Positions 32,958-37,084 of a stretch of 37,084 nucleotides of DNA are shown here, piece after piece (within the stretch, counting starts at the first letter, position 1; every line of letters starts with the position of its first letter). The notes under the pieces were generated by a model. The model was not told the DNA's origin. It saw only the letters and a program-made list of their open reading frames with translations, and made no database searches. Source of the stretch: a virus; the IMG/VR virus record IMGVR_UViG_3300035703_000224, positions 1-37,084 of that record; one strand, given 5' to 3'. The translations under genes and the position numbers were made by a program.

Positions 32958-33800
32958 TTAAAATGGAGAGGGTGGTCCTTGTAATGTAGGAGTTACTGGT
33001 GTTTCTCCTTGTGCTGCAATTCTATTTTGAGATCTTAATCTTATCTCTCTAAGTTCAGATAATGTTTGATTAATGGTAGATCTACTATTGCTATTGGATG
33101 TTCCTGCTGGAGTCACTGAACTTGGTTGAACTGGGTCTGGATCTTTACCTGGATTAGAAACTTTTGAAGTTCCATCACTATCAGTAGAATAAGTATCATT
33201 CATTCTTTTAAAATTATATACATCATAATTAAATGTTATTGTGGTTCTCAAAACATTTGTTCCTTCATAAGAAATTGGAACTGCTATTATATTGACTGGA
33301 TATGCATTTCTTAAAGTATATTCCACATAAGTTTTTGGAGGACCATACACCCCATTTTTAACAAGTCTATTACGATCATCTCTAAATCCCCTTTCAAATT
33401 TAGTAATTATTATATCAGTTTCATATGTGTTTGGATAATTAAACTTAACATATGAATTTGAAGTATCTCCTAAATTTGGAGAAATTTTTGCCATCCAATC
33501 CTCAAAATATCTAAGAACATCATACTTATTATCAATATAAAAACTTACATCTACTGGTGTATAAATTCTTCTGGTTGGATATTGTTCTATTCTTCCTTGC
33601 CTATCTCCATATACTTGTGCTAATTCAAGAGAAGTCCCAGGAAGAACTGCATCATAAGATAAAAAATTTATATCTGCACTGCCCACAGATCCATAGCTTG
33701 TTGGGATGTAAACATCAAAAACATTAGATAATGCTGGGTTAAATTTTTTAATTAATTCCTCAGTGCTAAACCATAAATTTTTATAGTTATTTACAGACAT
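32958..33800 (-). CDS. Tail-tube-fold baseplate protein (gp54- or gp19-like)
   Basis: 280 aa. Residues about 20-200 fit the tail tube fold: FNPALSNVFDVYIPTS, VLPGTSLELAQV, YPTRRIYTPVDVSFYIDNKY and RYFEDWMAKISP are typical of gp19 and gp54 family members, with VEYTLRNAYPVNIIAVPI and TTITFNYDVYNF later. The C-terminal about 70 residues are Ser/Pro/Asn-rich and probably disordered. A baseplate position next to gp26 favours gp54, the tail tube initiator, rather than the main tube protein. It is divergent from gp4 with only 31 bases between starts. Confidence 0.65.
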   Translation of the reverse strand: MSVNNYKNLWFSTEELIKKFNPALSNVFDVYIPTSYGSVGSADINFLSYDAVLPGTSLELAQVYGDRQGRIEQYPTRRIYTPVDVSFYIDNKYDVLRYFEDWMAKISPNLGDTSNSYVKFNYPNTYETDIIITKFERGFRDDRNRLVKNGVYGPPKTYVEYTLRNAYPVNIIAVPISYEGTNVLRTTITFNYDVYNFKRMNDTYSTDSDGTSKVSNPGKDPDPVQPSSVTPAGTSNSNSRSTINQTLSELREIRLRSQNRIAAQGETPVTPTLQGPPSPF

Positions 33801-33807
33801 CTAAATA
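33801..33807 (+). promoter_or_regulatory. Candidate late promoter motif before gp4
   Basis: CTAAATA in the 31-base gap between divergent genes, 24 bases before the gp4 ATG. It differs from ATAAATA by one base, so support is weaker than for the minus-strand motifs. No Shine-Dalgarno precedes gp4. Confidence 0.4.
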
Positions 33808-33831
33808 ATTTGAAGTGCTTATATTATATGT

Positions 33832-34266
33832 ATGAGTTATAAAGGAATATTTAAACCTTCATATCCAGAAAAATACATAGGTGATTATAGAAATATAATT
33901 TATAGATCATTATGGGAATTGAAGTTTATGAATTATTGTGATAGGAATGAGAATATAATTAAATGGTCCAGTGAAGAAATTTGGATTCCATATTTGTCTC
34001 CATTAGATAAAAGAGTTCATAGATACTTTCCAGATTTTTATATTAAATATAAAAATTCTGATGGAATAATTAAAGAAAGTCTAATAGAAATCAAACCAAA
34101 GAGACAAGTACAAGGACCAAAGTTAGGGAAAAGAGTTACAAAAAAACAGTTGGTGGAAATAAATGAGTTTGCAAAGAATCAAGCAAAGTGGAAAGCAGCA
34201 GAAGAATTCTGTGCTGATAGAAGATGGACTTTCCAAGTTCTAACGGAGGATAATCTTGGCATATAA
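33832..34266 (+). CDS. gp4: Head completion protein gp4
   Basis: 144 aa. The pattern YRSLWELKFMNYCDRN, then IIKWSSEEIWIPYLSP, HRYFPDFYIKY and SLIEIKPKRQV is characteristic of the T4 gp4 family, which has an endonuclease-like fold (E-x-K style active site) and completes the packaged head before tail joining. The likely active residues are E29, D69 (PDF) and E85-x-K87 (EIK). The gene leads a plus-strand block with the 179-aa protein, gp48 and gp53, and its last 11 bases overlap the next gene. Confidence 0.88.
   Translation: MSYKGIFKPSYPEKYIGDYRNIIYRSLWELKFMNYCDRNENIIKWSSEEIWIPYLSPLDKRVHRYFPDFYIKYKNSDGIIKESLIEIKPKRQVQGPKLGKRVTKKQLVEINEFAKNQAKWKAAEEFCADRRWTFQVLTEDNLGI
34245..34250 (+). promoter_or_regulatory. 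Strong Shine-Dalgarno that selects a TTG start
   Basis: GGAGGA lies 5 bases before TTG at 34256, inside the 3' end of gp4. It is one of the strongest ribosome sites in the window and supports the TTG start of the 179-aa gene, because no suitable in-frame ATG lies nearby upstream. Confidence 0.7.
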
Positions 34267-34795
34267 AACTATCTTTGAATCAATCAAAGAAAAGGCTGGA
34301 GGGAAAACTCAATCAAGAGAATGGTATAGAGAACAGGTTCTAGGAAAAAGTCCTGAGGATATTATAACAGACGAAAGGTCTGATGAAATTGGAGATGTTT
34401 TAGAAAGAGACCTGAATAGAACTACATCATTTCCTTTGCTATTCAACTTAATGTTCTATAAGTATAAAGCAAAGACAAGAAGGGATCTTCCATTCTATGA
34501 CAAGTATCCTTTATCATTTGTACTTGAGATGGATGCTAGATCATTCTTTGCAGTCAACTTACATTATTATTCTCCAGAAGAAAGGATGGGAATAGTTGCT
34601 AGTTTAGCAGAAGATAAGATTCCAAAGTTTCGTAAAGGAGCACATAAATACTTATTATCAGAGGTAAGAAGTCCTTACTTAATTTTAGCACAGCAAGAAT
34701 GGCAAACAATGTGTCTATTACCAGTAGAAGAATTTGTAAGGGACTTAGGTGGGGTAGAAATACCAATTCCATCAAACAAAGTGTGGGGTAGATAA
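34256..34795 (+). CDS. Conserved T4-like phage protein, unknown (179 aa)
   Basis: Starts with TTG after a strong GGAGGA. The core MFYKYKAKTRRDLPFYDKYP and FFAVNLHYYSPEERM are conserved-looking motifs seen in many T4-like and other myophage proteins of unknown function. It is a basic, mainly helical protein with no membrane segment. It overlaps gp4 by 11 bases and its stop abuts the gp48 start (TAA ATG). The setting between gp4 and gp48 suggests a head-tail joining or baseplate assembly role. Function not known. Confidence 0.78.
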   Translation: MAYKTIFESIKEKAGGKTQSREWYREQVLGKSPEDIITDERSDEIGDVLERDLNRTTSFPLLFNLMFYKYKAKTRRDLPFYDKYPLSFVLEMDARSFFAVNLHYYSPEERMGIVASLAEDKIPKFRKGAHKYLLSEVRSPYLILAQQEWQTMCLLPVEEFVRDLGGVEIPIPSNKVWGR

Positions 34796-36274
34796 ATGGC
34801 AGCAACAATACCTACAGGATATCAAAATAAAGGTAATGGAATTTGGATTAAAGATATTGAAATAAAAGGAAAAAAATTTACAGTTGAAGTAGATCCAACC
34901 ACTGAACAAAAATGGATATATGAAAAAGACTTTTATGGAAATGGACAACCTTTACTTACAATAACAAAGACAAACCCAAATGGAACTACTAATGGAAATT
35001 TTTCATATTCAAATAGGAAAAACGATCTAACAGCAGCTGGAATTAGTGCAGACTTATTAACCACCTCATTGAAGCAAGAAACTACTTGGGCTAATGTACA
35101 GGGGACACAATCTACTCCACCAAGTAGAGATGATGGAAATCAAAGATCTGAACCAAATTCTGCAGATGCTGGAACTCAACCCCCACAAGATCCAGAGTTT
35201 AAAGGAATTGGACCTTTAGATGAAAAATCTTTTACAGAAGATGCATTTAGAAACTATAAATATCCAATCTCAATGAATGCTCTTCAGGATAGAATTTTGA
35301 TACAACAACTTAAGTATGTGAGAAGTGATGTAATACAAAATGAGTCTAATTTTAGTAGTGCAAATGGAAATACTAAATTAAAAACTCTTGGAAGTGTTAC
35401 TTTACCAGTTCCAAATGATATATCTGAATCAAATAATGTTGGATGGGGAGAAGATAGTTTATCCAATATAGCTGCTGCTGCAATGGGTCCATTGTCTAAT
35501 ATGGTTGCAGGTACTGCAGAAGGTGATCTTGGACAAATCCCAAAAGGAGTTGGAGAATTGGTAAAAGTTTTTACTAATGCAGCAGTAGGAACAAGAGCAA
35601 AACAATTCCTTACCACTAGAGCAGCTGCAAGTTTAGTAGGAAAAATTGGAATCAATGTAAATCCAGAAGCATACATCACTAGAGTTACTGGAGCAGCAAT
35701 TAATCCTAACTTAGAACTCTTATTCAATGGTCCAAAATTAAGATCATTTGCATTCCAATTTAAGATGTCACCAAGAAATCAATCTGAAGCTGCTGAGATC
35801 AGAAGGATTTTAAAATTCTTTAAAAAGGGAATGGCACCAAAAAGATCTTTAATAGAAGAGTCTGCCTTTTTCTTAGGAACACCAAATGTTTTTAAATTAA
35901 AATTTATGTCTGGTGAAAATGAATTAAAGAGTATAGGTAAATTTAAAACCTGTGCTCTGGTTGGTTTTAATGCTAACTATACACCAGATGGATTCTATGC
36001 AGCATTTAATGACTCTAGTGCAAATGGATCACAACCAGTTTCAGTTACAATGCAATTATCATTTACTGAATTGACTCCAATATTCAATGATGAATATGAC
36101 AATGATCCAGAGTCTGATGATGTTGGTCCAAATACTTTTACTTATGAATCTCCACTAAAGACAGAACCCACAGAGACTCCTCCTCCAACAGATAATGCAG
36201 AACCAACAAATCAATCAAGACAATCAGGAGTTCCATCTCCTGATGGAAGAACAAATAGACCAGGAGGAAGATAA
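34796..36274 (+). CDS. gp48: Baseplate tail tube cap gp48
   Basis: 492 aa. The central segment TGAAINPNLELLFNGPKLRS, then FAFQFKMSPRNQSEAAEIRR and FFKKGMAP (about 297-345) is typical of gp48, as is KTCALVGFNANYTPDGFYAAF (read as KTCALVGFN and YTPDGFYAAF) and the later VTMQLSFTELTPIF. It is longer than T4 gp48 (about 360 aa), with an extra N-terminal part (about 1-110) and a Pro/Thr/Asn-rich tail. It caps the baseplate and starts tube polymerisation with gp54. It is translated directly after the 179-aa gene. Its last codons provide the GGAGG for gp53. Confidence 0.87.
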   Translation: MAATIPTGYQNKGNGIWIKDIEIKGKKFTVEVDPTTEQKWIYEKDFYGNGQPLLTITKTNPNGTTNGNFSYSNRKNDLTAAGISADLLTTSLKQETTWANVQGTQSTPPSRDDGNQRSEPNSADAGTQPPQDPEFKGIGPLDEKSFTEDAFRNYKYPISMNALQDRILIQQLKYVRSDVIQNESNFSSANGNTKLKTLGSVTLPVPNDISESNNVGWGEDSLSNIAAAAMGPLSNMVAGTAEGDLGQIPKGVGELVKVFTNAAVGTRAKQFLTTRAAASLVGKIGINVNPEAYITRVTGAAINPNLELLFNGPKLRSFAFQFKMSPRNQSEAAEIRRILKFFKKGMAPKRSLIEESAFFLGTPNVFKLKFMSGENELKSIGKFKTCALVGFNANYTPDGFYAAFNDSSANGSQPVSVTMQLSFTELTPIFNDEYDNDPESDDVGPNTFTYESPLKTEPTETPPPTDNAEPTNQSRQSGVPSPDGRTNRPGGR

Positions 36275-36940
36275 ATGACTTATTTCAGAGAAGTATCAGA
36301 CTTATTCTATCAGTCCCAACAACAAAATAGAAACTCTTCTTTTGATTATGTGAAGGTCAAGAATCTTTTTCGTAGAGCAAAGATTCGTGATGACTTCTTT
36401 CAAAGTGTAACTGTATTTACTAAGTATAAAATTATTGGTGATGAAAGACCTGAACAGGTGGCAGAAAAAATCTATGGCAATTCAGAATATGATTGGGTAG
36501 TTCTTATATCAAACAATATCATTAATGTCAGAACTGAATGGCCAATGTCTGAATATGACTTCAACCAATATCTATTCAGAAAATATACTACAGAAGAATT
36601 ATATGAAGAGCACCACTGGGAAACAATACCAGTCTTTGATAGTAGAGGAAAATTAATTATTCCTGGTGGAAAAATAGTAGATGAAGATTTTACAGTAGAA
36701 TATTATGATGAGCAATTACAGAATCAATTAATCACCCTAAGTCCAGTAAAGAAGGTTACTAACTTTGAGTATGAGACTTTAAAAAATGATAATAAAAGAA
36801 ATATTAATTTACTAAGACCTAGATTCTTACAAACTGCTATTGATGATATGAAGGAGATTATGTCTTATGGATTCTCATCTCAGTATGTAGATGAGAAAAC
36901 AAAAAAGGGTGATAATTTAAGAATTATCACCCAAAGATAA
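36275..36940 (+). CDS. gp53: Baseplate wedge protein gp53
   Basis: 221 aa. DERPEQVAEKIYGNSEYDWV, then VLISNNIINVRTEWPMSEYD and FRKYT (about 57-103) match the gp53 family (LysM-like fold), which clamps wedges together in the T4 baseplate. The start follows the gp48 stop as TAA ATG with a GGAGG Shine-Dalgarno 7 bases upstream. Its last codons encode both KKGDNLRIITQR and, on the other strand, an intrinsic terminator. It converges with the gene at 36941 with no spacer. Confidence 0.9.
   Translation: MTYFREVSDLFYQSQQQNRNSSFDYVKVKNLFRRAKIRDDFFQSVTVFTKYKIIGDERPEQVAEKIYGNSEYDWVVLISNNIINVRTEWPMSEYDFNQYLFRKYTTEELYEEHHWETIPVFDSRGKLIIPGGKIVDEDFTVEYYDEQLQNQLITLSPVKKVTNFEYETLKNDNKRNINLLRPRFLQTAIDDMKEIMSYGFSSQYVDEKTKKGDNLRIITQR
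36899..36932 (-). terminator. Intrinsic terminator inside the gp53 3' end
   Basis: A perfect 11-bp stem, GGGTGATAATT and AATTATCACCC, encloses loop CTTA (minus-strand reading), followed on the minus strand by TTTTTTG. The hairpin is at 36907-36932 and the T-run at 36900-36906. It would stop transcription of the minus-strand gene at 36941-37084 within gp53 coding DNA. On the plus strand there is no T-run. Confidence 0.82.
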
Positions 36941-37084
36941 TCATTCTTCAGCAAGTCTTGCAAAGTAAGAAAGGGTATCATCTTCATCCTCATCAGAAGA
37001 TGCAGAATGACTTTGTGAGCGAGTCCCACCATACTTTCCCTCAAGAACTTCTTCGCTGGAAGGAACAGGACCACGATCATTATC
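36941..37084 (-). CDS. C-terminus of an unknown gene with acidic tail (partial)
   Basis: 47 residues before the stop are visible and the gene extends past the right edge. The sequence includes EEVLEGKYGGTRSQSHSASS and then DEDEDDTLSYFARLAEE, a Ser-rich linker followed by an acidic, hydrophobic tip. Such tails occur on phage single-stranded DNA-binding proteins (gp32), where they bind partner proteins, but the visible part is too short to decide. It converges with gp53 and is followed at once by an intrinsic terminator. Confidence 0.6.
   Translation of the reverse strand, partial: DNDRGPVPSSEEVLEGKYGGTRSQSHSASSDEDEDDTLSYFARLAEE

Noticed and set aside
36880-37080. Minus-strand 66-aa frame at the right end
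   Set aside because: It contradicts the acidic-tail frame, which stops directly at the gp53 end and is followed by a terminator.

Overview
The window looks like the tail and baseplate region of a marine T4-like myovirus, most likely a cyanophage of Synechococcus or Prochlorococcus; a pelagiphage is a weaker alternative. The evidence is AT-rich DNA, tightly packed and often overlapping genes, recognisable T4-type proteins (gp4, gp48, gp53, gp26, gp51, gp5, gp27-like), and very large collagen-like, beta-helical and S74-chaperone fibre genes. Spaced AATAAATAA motifs resemble the T4 late promoter TATAAATA. No lysogeny gene, CRISPR array or insertion sequence was seen.

Layout. 1-1516 (minus): two 2-oxoglutarate/Fe(II) oxygenase genes, the first cut by the window edge, with a possible sigma-70 promoter. 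1562-21646 (minus): about 20 kb of adhesion genes. These are three paralogous fibre tips with five HxH motifs each, a collagen-like S74 fibre, a small coiled-coil protein, a repeat-rich fibre, two small virion proteins, a second larger collagen-like S74 fibre, another small virion protein, and two giant beta-helical proteins (1272 and 1731 aa). 21719-22462 (plus): one coiled-coil protein that shares a palindromic, bidirectional late promoter with the fibre cluster. 22532-23371 (minus): an accessory patch with an HNH endonuclease, a tRNA-Leu(UAA) and a 57-aa protein. 23393-33800 (minus): baseplate hub and tail genes, namely an S74 protein, a detached beta-helical spike, gp5 without lysozyme, a 4-Cys protein, a gp27-like hub, two tape-measure-like proteins carrying peptidoglycan hydrolase domains, gp51 and gp26 joined by a probable -1 frameshift, and a tail-tube-fold protein. 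33832-36940 (plus): gp4, a conserved unknown, gp48 and gp53. The last 144 bases hold the C-terminus of an unidentified minus-strand gene with an acidic tail.

How it fits together. gp26/gp51 probably help assemble the hub. gp27-like, gp5 and the spike form the central puncturing device. The tape-measure-like proteins carry a predicted lytic transglycosylase and an M23 endopeptidase, which would replace the lysozyme missing from gp5. gp48 and the tube-fold protein start the tail tube, gp53 belongs to the wedge, and gp4 completes the head. The fibre cluster supplies receptor-binding appendages. The most interesting points are the gp26/gp51 frameshift, the pairing of prolyl-hydroxylase-like enzymes with collagen-like fibres, the tandem HxH tips, a 19-nt leader repeated before two fibre genes, a tRNA-Leu without its long variable arm, and the relocation of cell-wall hydrolases to tape-measure-like proteins.
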